The notes beneath the pieces were generated by a model. The model made no database searches and was not told the origin of the DNA. It worked only from the letters and a program-made list of their open reading frames with translations. A stretch of DNA of 64,000 bases from Cladopsammia gracilis (Eukaryota; Cnidaria; Anthozoa; Scleractinia; Dendrophylliidae), in contig JAJGOT010000033.1 of assembly GCA_022457155.1 (NCBI GenBank), forward strand, positions 563,501-627,500. The letters are read 5' to 3'. Below are positions 46,001 through 56,862 of the stretch, piece after piece. The position numbers and the translations under genes are program-made. Each line of letters starts with the position of its first letter. Within the stretch, counting starts at the first letter, position 1.

Positions 46001-48045
46001 AGGCAACAAGCCACATAATCAATCATCCCCTGAAAAGATTCTTACCGATTTCGGTGTCAGATACGGGCAATATTCCAGTTCATCTCGTGTAATTCTTTGT
46101 TTTGTGGAAACAAACCTCAGTTTTGCTTAACAATGATTTGTTAGTCCAAATCACACTCTCCAATTTCAAGTATTCAAACAGAGTAAGTTCAATGTTGTAG
46201 TGATTTTCTCCTAACTTAAATATTAAAACCTTTGCAAATTAAAAAAGAATGTAAGATAATGCGAATTCATAATTGCTTCCAAAGGCTCGCTTATGGTTAG
46301 AGTATTAAAGAAACATTAATCAGAAAGACTATACCTCCTGCTGCACCCCCTGAGCCTGGCGATGGTATCCCTGTCATCCCTATGTAGAAAGAAATTTATC
46401 CTATCGTTAATTTTAGTAACCTCCAAAGCTTCTATTCCCACAAACAACCCCAGGTACAATAAAATGAACACTATTTAAATGACATGAAATGACAATAGCA
46501 ACTAGGAGTAGATCTCATAATTTAGTGAAAGTGATTTAGTCATTTAGTCATTTAGTGAAATTGGTCATTAAATTCTATAAACGGAAAAAATAATTAGGTT
46601 ACTTGAAATTCTCTATATAAATTAGGATAACCTTAATTTATTCCTCTGTCTTTTTTTAGCCACTTACCTTTGGGCATTTCACAAATATAAGGTTTCTTCC
46701 AACGTACCGGATCAAGATCGTTAAAGAGTCCTTTACTTGGAGATGGAAAATCTTTGGACATTACAGCGACGTTTCCGTCTCCAGATGGCTGATTCCATTG
46801 CCATTTTTTAATGGTCAGCGGCTCTCCACTTACCCACCTCCAGTCCCCCTCCTTTTTCAAGCCTATGTGCCATTCGTTTACTCCCGGGAGTGTTATCTTT
46901 TGAATCTCGTTATTAATGTGCTCCCATTCTTCAGGCGTTTCCATGGAGACTAGATCGCCTCCCTGTCTTTTACAGCTTTGCTGGTTTTCATCCCATGTGT
47001 TGCCGCATGCGGAAATTGTGTAGCATGAATTAGCATAGCAACTGCGGCCAACGCCTAAAGAGAGTAACAAGAGTACATCAAATATTGGTTACTATATGCA
47101 CAGCACTCCCAACATTGGGATACAATTGGTGTTTGTATTTTTACATTGTCTCACTTATAACGCCAACCACTTATTCAACATATTCAACTACTTGAGGGTC
47201 ACTGGTTTGTCAGCGCAAGCTGTTATGTGTTTACCCTCTGCAAATAAAAAAGTTATTTATATTTGACGTGTGCGTAGGCATATATTTCTTTAATTATATT
47301 ATGTTATGTTATGTTATGTTATGTTATGTTATGTTATGTTATGTTATGTTATGTTATGTTATGTTATGTTATGTTATGTTATGTTATGTTATGTTATGTT
47401 ATGTTATGTTATATTATATTTTATTATATTATATATCCTAACCTATGATTATGATTATGATTCGTATGGTTTTTCGAAATAGCATTTGGCTTATTTGAAC
47501 TTTTACTAATGACAGCGAAGTTTCACACATTTAAACAACAATATCAACATGCTGTAGCGTTTTGCTAAGTACTGAAAAATTCATTTGATGCTCTCCAGAG
47601 TTCGAACCTCAGTATATGTACTGGTCAGCGAAATTACCAAAAAAGGTTTACAGCCAAGTGCTTAAGCATTCGAGGAAACGAACGGGCGAGTGATCGTGTG
47701 ACTTTTGATCCCACTGCTATACCTCGTTCGTTACGCTTACGTTACGAGTTAAAATTATATATTAAACTCTTTACAATAAATTTTGCCGGTTTGGGCATTC
47801 TATAAGGACAAGGTAACGAGGTGACGAAGTTTTTGATGAGATTGCTTTTTATATTTACTGTAGTATATATGTATGTTCTAGTTTTCGATATTTTAATCAG
47901 TTATAAACAGACTGTTTTATTATATATTGTGCCTATGCTTGGCCGAGTGGTGACGCAAAAAGGGTTACCTACCCCGAGCACTAGTAAAAGGAAGGATGAA
48001 GCAGATGCAGCATAACAGTCGAAGCACCATTAACATTTTTCCCAT
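38595..48045 (-). CDS. Secreted C-type lectin / chondroitin ABC lyase-like (PL8) fusion, gene 1
   Basis: Five exons in order 48045-47973, 47054-46668, 46379-46335, 44258-42259 and 40022-38595 give about 1310 aa with matching phases (1, 1, 1, 0). Domain order: signal peptide (1 to about 22), C-type lectin-like domain (about 26-154), Gly/Ser/Pro linker (155-169), chondroitinase N-terminal sandwich (about 175-330), alpha-helical catalytic domain (about 335-835), and PL8 beta domains (836-1310). PL8 enzymes cut chondroitin, dermatan or hyaluronan by beta-elimination. Candidate active residues, by analogy with chondroitinase ABC, are His686-688, Tyr696 in HHHKAFYGSAY, Arg749 in NGRFPN and Glu885 in IWDYE. 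Family blocks GWDWAKVPGATTI, KKSVFFFENLLVCLGS and YEYAVL are clear. It is likely secreted and binds and degrades glycosaminoglycan-like material. Whether the lectin part binds sugar is open. No frameshift or stop is seen. Confidence 0.92.
40264..40347 (+). pseudogene. Fragment resembling Crypton/ZMYM2-type N-terminus (copy 1)
   Basis: A 27-codon stretch beginning MARRFASSTEQEIEKLLDNK resembles the recurrent 'T-E-x-E-I-x-x-L-L-x-x-K' start of DUF3504/Crypton-like proteins common in cnidarian genomes. It ends in a stop with nothing recognisable after it. It lies in the last intron of lyase gene 1, opposite strand, and is also present in gene 2 (61111-61188), so it predates the duplication. The assignment is tentative. 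Confidence 0.4.
40565..41011. mobile_element. hAT-like MITE with poly-G/poly-C ends, 8-bp TSD (copy 2)
   Basis: CCCGGGGG... with GTAC starts at 40565, and GTACCCC... with CCCGGG ends at 41011. The flanks repeat GTAACACT at 40557-40564 and 41012-41019. The interior matches 2787-3225 in reverse. The other duplicate near 61385-61420 lacks it, so insertion followed the duplication. Confidence 0.88.
41115..41895 (+). mobile_element. Penelope-like element fragment with GIY-YIG endonuclease remnant
   Basis: The plus-strand translation contains CDAGYVGYTLGHLHERVDGH, the signature of the GIY-YIG endonuclease of Penelope-like retroelements. A shifted frame near 41495-41590 follows with LIKEMLFIRKLKPELNVET, the usual end of that domain. 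Inverted arms 41171-41262 and about 41790-41893 share TTATTGCTCGACGTTTCG, like inverted Penelope LTR ends. The fragment is degenerate and interrupted by a MITE. It is absent from the same intron of lyase gene 2. Confidence 0.8.
41605..41778. mobile_element. MITE with GGCCCCGTCCACAC termini, TTA flanks
   Basis: GGCCCCGTCCACACTTATCC starts at 41605, and GGATACGTGTGGACGGGGCC ends at 41778. TTA flanks both sides (41602-41604, 41779-41781). The inner hairpin arms ATATTTTTGAATCCGCAAC and complement fill most of it. It is nested in the Penelope fragment. Confidence 0.82.
42259..44258 (-). CDS. Lyase gene 1, exon 4: PL8 N-terminal and catalytic helical domains
   Basis: This 2000-base exon runs from acceptor ATGCTTTAG (phase 1) to donor GTAAGT at 42258 (phase 0). 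It begins LLSCGHNQLFDFEVGNQESC. An N-terminal sandwich contains FEGWRGIWVKF and IYIDLLQF, followed by the alpha/alpha toroid with HHHKAFYGSAY and NGRFPNYTN. It ends at LGSLDIMEA. Compared with gene 2 it has a two-codon insertion (an extra YK near residue 257), which keeps the frame. Confidence 0.93.
44335..44965. mobile_element. Cluster of three tRNA-derived SINE units, absent from copy 2
   Basis: Three related units are seen: minus strand about 44400-44530, plus strand about 44580-44725 (head truncated), and plus strand about 44815-44960. The last has an A box AGCTCAGTGGATAGAG and a B box GGTTCGAAATCC, followed by TTTTTTTCAGGTTG tail DNA. The first has GCTCAGTAGATAGAGC and GGTTGGAATCC on the minus strand. 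The inverted units could fold on each other. In duplicate copy 2 the flanks are joined directly near 63935. Confidence 0.7.
44966..46334 (-). other. Rest of lyase gene 1 intron 3
   Basis: It holds a copy (about 45442-45790) of the element at 48659-49238, with shared AAAGTTTGGCGACAA and TTTTTGAATAAAAAT blocks. The remaining AT-rich DNA has no recognisable feature. Confidence 0.6.
45442..45790. mobile_element. Diverged, truncated copy of the 48659-49238 MITE
   Basis: ACCTCGGATGTACAAGTG, GGTTTTTCTC, GGTAAAGTTTGGCGACAATC and TTTTTGAATAAAAATAGG match the element at 48659 in the same order. The right terminus is not recognised. Confidence 0.6.
46335..46379 (-). CDS. Lyase gene 1, exon 3: 45-bp linker
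   Basis: The acceptor TTTCTACATAG and donor GTATAG bracket 45 bases encoding GMTGIPSPGSGGAAG. It is phase 1 on both sides and joins the lectin exon to the lyase exon without a frame break. Confidence 0.75.
46668..47054 (-). CDS. Lyase gene 1, exon 2: C-type lectin-like domain
   Basis: The acceptor TTACTCTCTTTAG ends at 47055 and the donor GTAAGT starts at 46667; both introns are phase 1. The exon encodes a compact CTLD: SCYTISACGNTWDENQQSC, then DLVSMETPEEW, WHIGLKK, WRWVSGEPL and a terminal YICEMPK. The Ca-site motif is QPS rather than EPN or QPD, WND is FND, and the penultimate cysteine is missing. Classical calcium-dependent sugar binding is therefore doubtful. Confidence 0.88.
47055..47972 (-). 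other. Lyase gene 1 intron 1
   Basis: It contains the (ATGTT)n microsatellite and otherwise AT-rich DNA. A 64-codon plus-strand open frame at 47821-48015 overlaps the signal exon on the opposite strand and is not a gene. Confidence 0.6.
47301..47410. repeat. Pentanucleotide microsatellite (ATGTT)n
   Basis: About 22 perfect ATGTT units, then ATATT variants. It lies in lyase gene 1 intron 1. Confidence 0.95.
47973..48045 (-). CDS. Lyase gene 1, exon 1: signal peptide
   Basis: Starting at 48045 the exon encodes MGKMLMVLRLLCCICFILPF then TSAR and the first base of a Gly codon. The donor GTAGGT follows (phase 1). An acceptor-like TTCTTTACAG ends 8 bases before the ATG, so a leader exon may exist upstream. 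It is too short to be seen as an ORF and was found by phase and signal-peptide character. Confidence 0.75.
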
Positions 48046-48658
48046 GCCTTTACCTGTAAAGAATGTAATTATAATGAAATGTGATTGTAATGGAATGAAG
48101 TGAGAATGCGCAATAAATTAGAGATTTAAAAGTCTTGATCTGTAACGAAATAAAACAAAAATTTAAAGGGAAGACTGCTTTCATTTACTCTTTATTTGGT
48201 CAAGGTAATATTAATTGTTTGTAGTTTGACTACATACCTTTGCTTCAAGTGTTCTAAGAGCACTGATATAAAAATGTGTATCAAAAGAGGTTTTCAAAGA
48301 GATGCTAAATAAAAATAGGTGACCCTTCAAGACTTTTAAAATATCATAAGAATCATATCGGCTAAATGTGAAACGGGCGAATAAAGAAAGACCCCATAAA
48401 TCCAATACAATACATTAGTTGAAACTTAGATCTATGTGAAAATGGCACAAAGTTGACAGTTTTCCACGTGATACAATTTAAAGTGTGGAATGCCATTATG
48501 CGCGTCGATTACACTTAGTCGGTTATGTTCATAATCATATTTAAGAAAACCATTTTCACGGCAAAAATAACCTTGATTTCCGACAGACTTAAGTTATTTG
48601 CGCCAGCTTTGTTTTAATGATTAAAAAATAGAAAAAATAAATAAATCACTTTATTTAA

Positions 48659-49238
48659 CCCTCGGACTTACAAGGGTTAAATAAGCTTTAGGTTTTTCTC
48701 GGACATTTTCAAGACCATTTATGATTAGTACATGTTGTTTTCAGTACCTGTTCATTTATCCTTAAGACACATTTTTGTAAAGTTTGGCGACAACCGATTG
48801 CTATGGTAACGAGATATGCTGTCATAAGTAACATGTGGTCAAGCCATTTTTGAATAAAAATGTGTTTTTCACCTTTTTTCAGTGACAAAAAACATATAAA
48901 ATGCTACCAAAAGCATCAAAATGTTTACTTGTATGTTATTTTGCAACTCAAGCAAACATGTACAATATTTGCAATTTCCACATTTTCCCGATAAATTTGA
49001 ATTTTTAGTACAATCCAAGATGGCGGCCGCCTTGGCGGCCGTTTTGGATGACGTCACGGACCCTCAGCAGCGTCACAACCCATAATATTTATCTTATCTT
49101 GTACAGCACATCGTGGGCTATCTATTAGATGTAAAATATTTTCGAAATATTGCAACATCGCAAAAACCCAAGGGGGGTGTTGCAACAACCCCCCCTTGTA
49201 CCACGATGGGGGTATACGTTTGCGTGTACGTCCGAGGG
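48659..49238. mobile_element. 580-bp MITE with CCCTCGGAC termini and TTAA flanks
   Basis: CCCTCGGACTTACA starts at 48659 and TGTACGTCCGAGGG ends at 49238. TTAA lies at 48655-48658 and 49239-49242. A truncated relative is at 45442-45790. Confidence 0.8.
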
Positions 49239-49309
49239 TTAAGTGTCAAAGGTATTTTGCACGTGAGTACTAATTAGAAAAACTTTCCAGATCTAATTGG
49301 AATTTGGAA

Positions 49310-49496
49310 GTGTTAGTTTTTTAGGAGAGGGGGAAACCGGACTACCCGGAGAGAAACCTCTCGGAGCAAGGACGAGAACCAACAACAAACTCAACCCATA
49401 TATGACGCGGGGGCCGGGAATCGAACCCGGGCCACATTGGTGGGAGGCGAGTGCTCTCACCACTACACCACCCGTGCTCCGCTTAATTGTGGTACG
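49310..49496 (-). mobile_element. tRNA-derived SINE
   Basis: On the minus strand the head reads GAGCACGGGTGGTGTAGTGG with B box CGGGTTCGATTCCCGG. A tail with CTCTCCGGGTAGTCCGGTTT and CCCCTCTCC follows, ending near 49310. The tRNA-like fold is incomplete and the tail is non-tRNA, so it is a SINE and not a tRNA gene. Confidence 0.75.
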
Positions 49497-49559
49497 TTGG
49501 GCGAGGAAGTGAAACACGAACATTTCGTTTTATGAACTGGGTCTAAAAGGCAATTTGGT

Positions 49560-49740
49560 TATCGTAAAGAAATTCAAAAGCTGACGTTTCGAGCGCTAGC
49601 CCTTTGGGTAGTGATTGGTTTGTTCGTGTACATCGAACGGTGGAGCAACGCTATTGGTGGAAGCAGGTTCAGACGTGAAAACCAAATATCATAGATAGCG
49701 TTTGTTGCTTATAGAAAGTTATTAAGAAATACTAAAAAAA
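49560..49740 (-). mobile_element. Penelope-like terminal repeat fragment
   Basis: AAAAGCTGACGTTTCGAGCG followed by CTAGCCCTTTGGGTAGTG resembles the terminal repeats of Penelope-like elements, which carry hammerhead-like CGAAACGTCAGC cores on the other strand. No coding part is attached. A second, more diverged piece is at 52440-52600. Confidence 0.6.
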
Positions 49741-51859
49741 TAATAGTTAAGAGGAATGCTTTTCCCCCAATAAACAGCCGATACTGTCCGCTTTTGTTGC
49801 TTGGTATGTCCCTCGATTTATATTTTGCCCACAAACATGTACAACATTGGCAAATTGGTTATTGCCTTTAGTTTTAATATTTAATGATTTTCGTTAATTC
49901 AAAAAGTGTCCTTGTAAAAAAGACTATTCCAGGTATAAGATAAATCAACAGACAAGCAGGAGTCATCTATGTGGTTAAGGTTACAGTGTACCTTCGGGGG
50001 TGTCTCCAGCATAACAGCTCTAGCGTCTTAAGATTACACTTAATATACCTAAACCCAGATATCAAATTAAAGCTTATAGAGCTGGCTATCTAAATATGGA
50101 AACAATTTGCTAATAAAATGAATTGTCGAATTTTTTACGACGTCTAAATTCAAACGTCCGAATCAGCTTTAAAACGCTATAACTCAGAGCGATTATTATA
50201 TTTTGCTGATTTGATTTGTTCTCGGGTTTCCGGACACGAAGCGCTAAAAAAACGTGTCGGCGATTTCCCATATTCAATTGCAGTGAAAAGTTACAGAATA
50301 TTTTCGAAAAGGGGAGAAAAAAAATTGGAATGATCGCACGGAAATGGCTCTTGACGAAAAAGTTTTCGGAATTAAGAAATTCGCCGACACGTTTTTGTTC
50401 ATTATATGTTAGCCTAGCTTCTGTCCAAATTTAAGGAAAATCGAACAAATTCCCTTTGAGTTGTAGCTCTTTAAAGTGTCCCCAACAAGCGAAAAATTAA
50501 CTTTGAGAAAACGGCGCTTAAAAAAACATATCGCTTAATAAACAAACTCCGCCCACAAAAGTTATACCGTCATTTCTCCGTCAATTTTCACTATTTTTCG
50601 ATAATGTTTTTTTTGGATGAAAGTTCATTCTGTAAACTTTATTGTAACGCCAAAAAAAAAATTTGATAAATTTTCGATCTGAAGGTACACTGTAACCTTA
50701 AATAGGCAATTTTAAGTCAAAACAAACTGTTATTTTAAGACGAATAAAGCATAAACCGTGATTGCGCTTGTTGAAGAAAACTCAAACCAGTAGTTAAAAA
50801 AGACCTGACTACTCAACAAACACAAAGCCAGAATTTGGTTTGATTAAAATCAGCAATAAGCTCTTGACAAAACATTGCAAATCCCATAACCAATTTACTT
50901 ACCAAAACCATTTACTTGTGACTGAGCTCATGTGTAATCGGTAAAAGGCGGCGTCCGTGAAAAGTAGTGAGGTTTTGATTTCTCGATCTTACCAAATACA
51001 CTTCTATGATGGAATGAGAGCAGTTATGATCTAATGAGAGCATTTTCAAGCTCACATACCAGAACGATTTCGTTTACAGGTGCACTTTGCCATGAATGGA
51101 CAAGATCATGTGGCGATGAAGTATCTTTTGAATTATTCTACAATTTTCTTGTAAAATATAATCTAAACAAGATTTTGAGGTAGATTGCAAGCAGTCTCTT
51201 TCACGGTCAAAAAATAAAGGGAATGGGGACGGGGAGGAAAAGCGATGACTTCAAAGTTTCACTGTTGGTTCTAAAACTCATTATAATTCATGATGATAAC
51301 ACAGAGGAAATCACTACCGTGAAGGATAGCCGGTCTTAGTTAGCATAGATTTTTCCTTCGTTTTCTTCGAGAAGCTATATCAAACACTCGAAAGAGTGTT
51401 AAAAGCGCTCGCGCTCGTTTTTAAACCCACTTCTCGGTGTTTGGATATTCCGATGAAACACTTCGTCGTGATTGATATATTTACTTGAATAACCGTTTCT
51501 GAGAAAATACTAATTGGTCTATTACCCATTAATCTGTCCGTAAAGAAACGTGAAGTACAGCGCGCGTGAGTAATTTTTGGAAAACGTTATGATTTTATTG
51601 GACGCGTAACAAGATTGACTATGTTCATATATTTTTTCAACAAGATCATTTTTACGGTAAAAGTAGCTTGAATTGCCAACAGACTTCAGTTAGTTGAGCT
51701 TATGTAGCGAAGCGTTGTTTTACTGTGGTACGTCGGCGGAGCAATTTTCCCTTTCGTAAACAAGCGTTGCCATTTTGGCGGCACTTAGAAAATTTTTCAC
51801 CAGTTATCGAATAATTTGTTTTCTATCAGAAAAAGAAGAATAAATTACCTAGAATTAAT

Positions 51860-51945
51860 TGCCTAGAATCCAACCCGAAACCTCTACATGCTAACATCCC
51901 TCCTTCACCACTAGACCACTGGATTGATCCGGCAGACCCAAGAAA
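51860..51945 (-). mobile_element. tRNA-like SINE head
   Basis: The minus strand reads CCAGTGGTCTAGTGGTGAAG and, further on, TTTCGGGTTGGATTC, matching A- and B-box positions of a tRNA-derived head. The fold is not that of a working tRNA. Confidence 0.5.
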
Positions 51946-51997
51946 AAATTAAATATAAAAGGTGCTTTTTCTTAATGATACACATCTATAAACTTAA

Positions 51998-52172
51998 AGG
52001 CCCTCCTTCACCCAAAATGCTGTGCGCACCGTGATCACTTTGCGTGCTGAATTTCGTGTGACACGAAATTCATGCTTGAATGCATGCAACGAATCAGATC
52101 ACACATATGAACAATGGAGCATTTCAAATCAAAATAAAACGACCGCAAAGTCTTTTGGGTGAAGGTGGGCCT
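51998..52172. mobile_element. 175-bp MITE with TTAA flanks
   Basis: AGGCCCTCCTTCACCCAAAA starts at 51998 and TTTTGGGTGAAGGTGGGCCT ends at 52172. TTAA occurs at 51994-51997 and 52173-52176. It is non-coding. Confidence 0.8.
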
Positions 52173-52439
52173 TTAACCCCATCCCTAGAACTAACATAAT
52201 CGCGAATCTAGCTTAGGTCTAAAAATCGCTTTACCTAAACCCAGTTTTATCTAATAATGATAGCCTACTTTCATCCCAATCCAGGCATAAACTATAAAGA
52301 AATGGCATCGACCATTACAAAAGGCTTTTTTACTAATGAATGTTAATGATGGCTTCGACCGTTAAAAATGGCATCGCTTGTTTGCGAAAGGGAAATCGGC
52401 GTCGGCGGAGGGAGTGGAAAATGAACATTTTGGTTTATG

Positions 52440-52600
52440 AACTGGGTTTGTAAGGTTAATTGGCCACCGTAAAAATATTCAAAAGCTGGCGTTTCGACCA
52501 CTAGCCATTTGTGTAGTGCGTGGTTTTTTCGTGTATATGAAAAGGTGGATCTACGCTATTGAATCACAGTTATTAGAACAAACTGGTTATGAACGACGAC
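52440..52600 (-). mobile_element. Diverged Penelope-like terminal fragment
   Basis: It shares AACTGGGT, AAAAGCTG(A/G)CGTTTCGA and the CACTAGCC(A)TTTG stretch with 49535-49660 in the same order. Confidence 0.5.
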
Positions 52601-55600
52601 CGTGCACATTGTTTTGTTTAACGTGTGAGCCCAAATAATTCTAGTGGTCAGTTGCTCATATGCATTTCAACACCTTTTGTGTCTTGTGCACGGTCAAGGC
52701 AAACGAACAAAAGAAATGGAGAACAAAAACATATAACAAAGGAATGAGTGAATTTCATATTAATCAGTTTATTCTATTAACTATGATAGAATGTAAGGCG
52801 TTCGTTGATTCCGTGGGGATTAAAAGTGCCAATTTTGCCTCAGAGCAAATTTTTTGCTCTTTGCATCATCGGTAAAAGGCGGCAATGGTGAGAAATAGTG
52901 AGGTTTTGATATATTGTACCTTAGTAAGGACTCTACTAGCTTTATCTGACTTATCATTTATGAGATTCCATATTAGGACAATTTCTTTACAGGTGCACTT
53001 CAACATGAATGCACTTCATGTGGCGATAAACTGACCTACCTAAATGTAGATTATGTGCTAGACTTCGAGCAGTCGTTTTATTTTCGATGACTTGAGCAAG
53101 CGCAAGCTTATTTATAGTAATGCAACATAACAGTCAAAAAGAGGATGGAATGTAAGGGGCGGAGAAAATAAATATCATGTCCAACGACATTAATTTTTCA
53201 CAAGTGTGACAAGATCGATGGCACGCTTGGTCGGTTATCTATAAGATCATCGATTTCACGGTAAAAGAATCCTGAATCTCTGACAGACTTCAGCTATTTA
53301 CACGCTTTTCTAACTATGAGGCCCTTTTACGCCATTCGTTCACTCCTAACGTCAGTAGTTCAAAATGTGGTCCACTTAGGTGGGAAGAACTAATTAGGCT
53401 AGAACAAAACAAATGAATTTAAAAATTGAATTCCCAAGGATGCGTTACATTTATAAACAAGAATTTGAAATAGAAATAAACATATTAGAAAAATAAAATA
53501 AAATGTTTTACCGTAAAAGTGTCAAGTTAATTTCTTCAAGGTTGAAGAACCCTGATTAATTTGACACTTTCACTTGACACTTTCTATTTCAGGAACTAAT
53601 TAGGGCCTACAAATAATACTCCTAAAACTGAACCAGTAGCTGGAGATAGGATTTTGGTCTGCCGCGTGATTGTTTTACAAGGAAGAGGTTTATATACTGC
53701 ACAACAAGATGCTTAGCGCACCAACGGCCTTAAAATTTATCCTTTATTAAGCAGCACTTCTCATGGATCCAAAGAAAAGGAAATCTGTTTCTTTAAATCT
53801 CAAAGTTTCATTTTCGGAAAAATACGTCTAGCTGATCGTTCTTGGTAGGAAACGTCAGGCGATGATCGAGTGAGGTTGACCGGCATTCAATATACGCGGA
53901 CTTTATCAAGCTTCCATTAAACCATAATTTGCTTTTTTGAAGAGATAAACCTCTTGTAATTTATCCCTTAAATTCCAGGTTAATGATAAACAGATAAGGT
54001 CTCAAATCTTTATATTTACTACAGTAACTACAATTCACATGTGGCTGCATAGAATAGTACATGATTTATCCGACGTTTCCTAAGTTGGTACTTGGACCTG
54101 TTTTAGCACAATGAACGTTGTTGGTGTGAAAATGCTACAAAATTGACAGTTGTCGGTGTGATATTATTTTCTTTTATAATTGATTTACGCCAAGAGAACA
54201 TTGAAACGAAAAAAATAATAAAGCCCTAACTTCTTGCTGAAAAAAAAAAATAACTGTTTTTCTCCAACAAAAGCATAACGTTTGAAACCGATACTTTTCG
54301 TTTTGTTTGTTTGTTTTTGTTTTGCTAGTTTTCGCTTAGTGTGTTCCTCGGTTAGTATCTTGCTAGTATATATACATTATGAAACGTTGGCGATTTATTT
54401 TACTTTTAATATTCTTAATACGGTTTAACTAAGCATATGTGTCCGGTGCAAGAATAGATTATCCAGATCAATCAAAAGACACACTTCGGTGTTATTATAT
54501 ATGGTGGCTACTTGAAGTTTTTTAAACCAAGTGCGTTATAATGGTCAATGTCAGGAAAAACATAGGAAAAGAGAATCTTTGACATATCACTCCTTATCGG
54601 GCAAATTTTAAAGTAACAGAACACGAAATATCGAAGACTTTCGCTCAGTTGGACTACCTGTTTTACCAAAATAACTGTGGCTGGTGGAATAAGAAAGCCA
54701 TTGTCAGCTATCGCGCGATACAATTGTCTTGTATCAAGAACAATAAGGAGAAAACAAAATGAAATGTATAAATTCTCGAAAAGCAATGAAGACTTATAAT
54801 AGTTAGTAAAGAATAATAGTAAAATATAATAGTTAAGAAGAATGATTGGCATGCTCTCCGATTAACATTCTGCCCGTACGCATGTATTACATTGACAAAT
54901 TGGTGATTGACTTCACTTTTCCATATTGAAATGTTTATATCAATATATAAGTTTGAGTTTACTAGAGTATTCCACAACAATTACAAAGGCATCTATGTAG
55001 CTCAATGGGTAATTTTTTGAAGTCGATACAAACTGTTATTTTAAGTCGAATAAAACATCCAAATAACGATAAAAGAAGTCGATAACGAAGTCGATTAACA
55101 TAGCTTTTTACAAACATAACCGTGGTTGTGTTTGTTGATGAAAAACTGAGAAGAATGGTTTAAATAATATCTTAATTACTACCCGACAAACACAAAGTCG
55201 TAATTTCATTTGACTAAATTTAAATTGGCAATAATCTCTTAACAAAGCATTGCAAAACCCATAACTCATTAACTTAACAAAACCATTTACATGTGACTGA
55301 GTTCAGTAATCGGTAAAAGCGGAGATGATATCTTGATCTTAGCGAAGACACCTACCTTATCATTTGTGATCGAAAAGAGGTTTTGAGATTTCATATTATT
55401 TGGACAATTTCTTTTTCAGGCGCACTTCATCTTTGATGCACATCATGTGGCGATAAAACGACCAATTCTAATTTGTTATTCTGCTCGTTTCGCGTAATAA
55501 ATTTACGTAAATATGGATTATATAAGGTACATGTAGACTGCAAATCACTTCTTTTTCGCAGATCTGAGAGCCCCCAATTACCTTATTTATAATGCAACAA

Positions 55601-56736
55601 AACGGTCAAACAGCGGAAAGAATTGAAAGGATGAGGGGAGTGAGAGGGAATGGGAGGGGGAGGGGGAGGAGCCCGAAATGATGACTGGGAAGTTTTCATT
55701 GTTCTTTGAATGCCCGTTTTCGAGAAAATACTAAAACGTTCTTGACAGATAGGATTTCATCGGAAGCATGACAAGATCAATGACACGCTTAGTCGGTTAT
55801 GTTCGTATTCCTGTTTAACAAGACCATTCTGACGGTAAAGGAAGCCAACCCAACATCACGGACATAATTCAGCTATTTGCGCTGTGTTGCTAATCTTTGC
55901 TTTAAGTGAGTATTAGTTTGCTTTTGAAACTTTCGATAATTGATATATTTTTTTAGTGCCCGTCGCTTCGCTTCGCCTCTCAATTCTTTTGTCTTCTCAC
56001 GGAATTCTCCCACCAACAAAAATAGGAAAAGAAAGCAAAATCTCGTCATCTTACTATGAGGATAAATACGCTAATCGTCAGTCGTTCACTCGAACTGACA
56101 GGTAGTTATTTAGGTTTTAATTACCATCCGCTGGATTATCTACATCATGATAGTTCTTAAAAGTTATCCTTTGTACAAACAGGTAATTATTCCTTTATTA
56201 AGGAGTATTTCTAATTCAAAAACAGAACATTTTTTTTTAATATCGGCAAACTTTCAGTTTCTACGACATTCTATGTGATGTACATGGAAAACCGAGCGAT
56301 AATTGGGTGAACTTGACATACAGTATATGTAGACCTTTCCAAACTTCAAAAAACATAATTCACTTTTTTAAAGAGTTAGATGTTATAGATTTTATCCCTA
56401 GTTTAAAGGGCATTTTAAGGATTAACATACAAGATTTGAAATCTGATGCATAAACGACGTTTACTCAGTTGGAACGTTAACTTGGACCTGTTTTAGCACA
56501 ATAAACGTGACTGGTGTGAAAATGCTACACATTTGTTAGCGATCGGCGTGATACCATTTTCATGTGCAATATACTATGCCATAAATAAAACCAATATTTT
56601 TTTCTAAAAGAATATTTTTTCGGTAGACCTCTCGGTAGCGAACGCCTGAGCATGGTGGTGTTTACATGAAATGATTGGGATCACTTTGTGTTTTATGTTT
56701 TGTGTTTTAAACTAGCGGTCAACGACAATCGTGGGT

Positions 56737-56862
56737 GTTTCTTGGTGTTGCGGAAGCCATTGTTGGTTAGCTTTTGTGTTGTGGTGTGGGTATTGTTCAG
56801 TGTCTTTTGAATCTTTTGTTTTACGTCATTTGGTGATCACACCATCCGCAACACCAAGAAAC
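56737..56862 (+). mobile_element. MITE with GTTTCTTGGTGTTG termini (copy 2)
   Basis: GTTTCTTGGTGTTGCGGAAG at the left and CCGCAACACCAAGAAAC at the right are inverted. The interior matches 4386-4515 in reverse (TTTTGTTTTACGTCATTTGG). Confidence 0.75.

Larger units (their letters stand above)
49740..56570. repeat. Old tandem array of a roughly 2-kb non-coding unit
   Basis: Ordered shared blocks recur. GGTAAAAGGCGG: 50941, 52870, about 55314. CATGTGGCGAT: 51109, 53019, 55445. ACGGTAAAAG near 51655, 53260 and 55833, then GACAGACTTCAG or similar. ACAAACTGTTATTTTAAG: 50724, 55028. CCTGTTTTAGCACAAT: about 54097, 56489. Partial blocks (TTTTCACGGCAAAAATAACC) also lie at 48550. Units are diverged and rearranged, and no conserved reading frame is seen. 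Confidence 0.65.

Noticed and set aside
49380..49496. Minus-strand tRNA gene (CGGGTTCGATTCCCGG)
   Set aside because: The T-arm is good but the acceptor stem does not close and a SINE tail follows.
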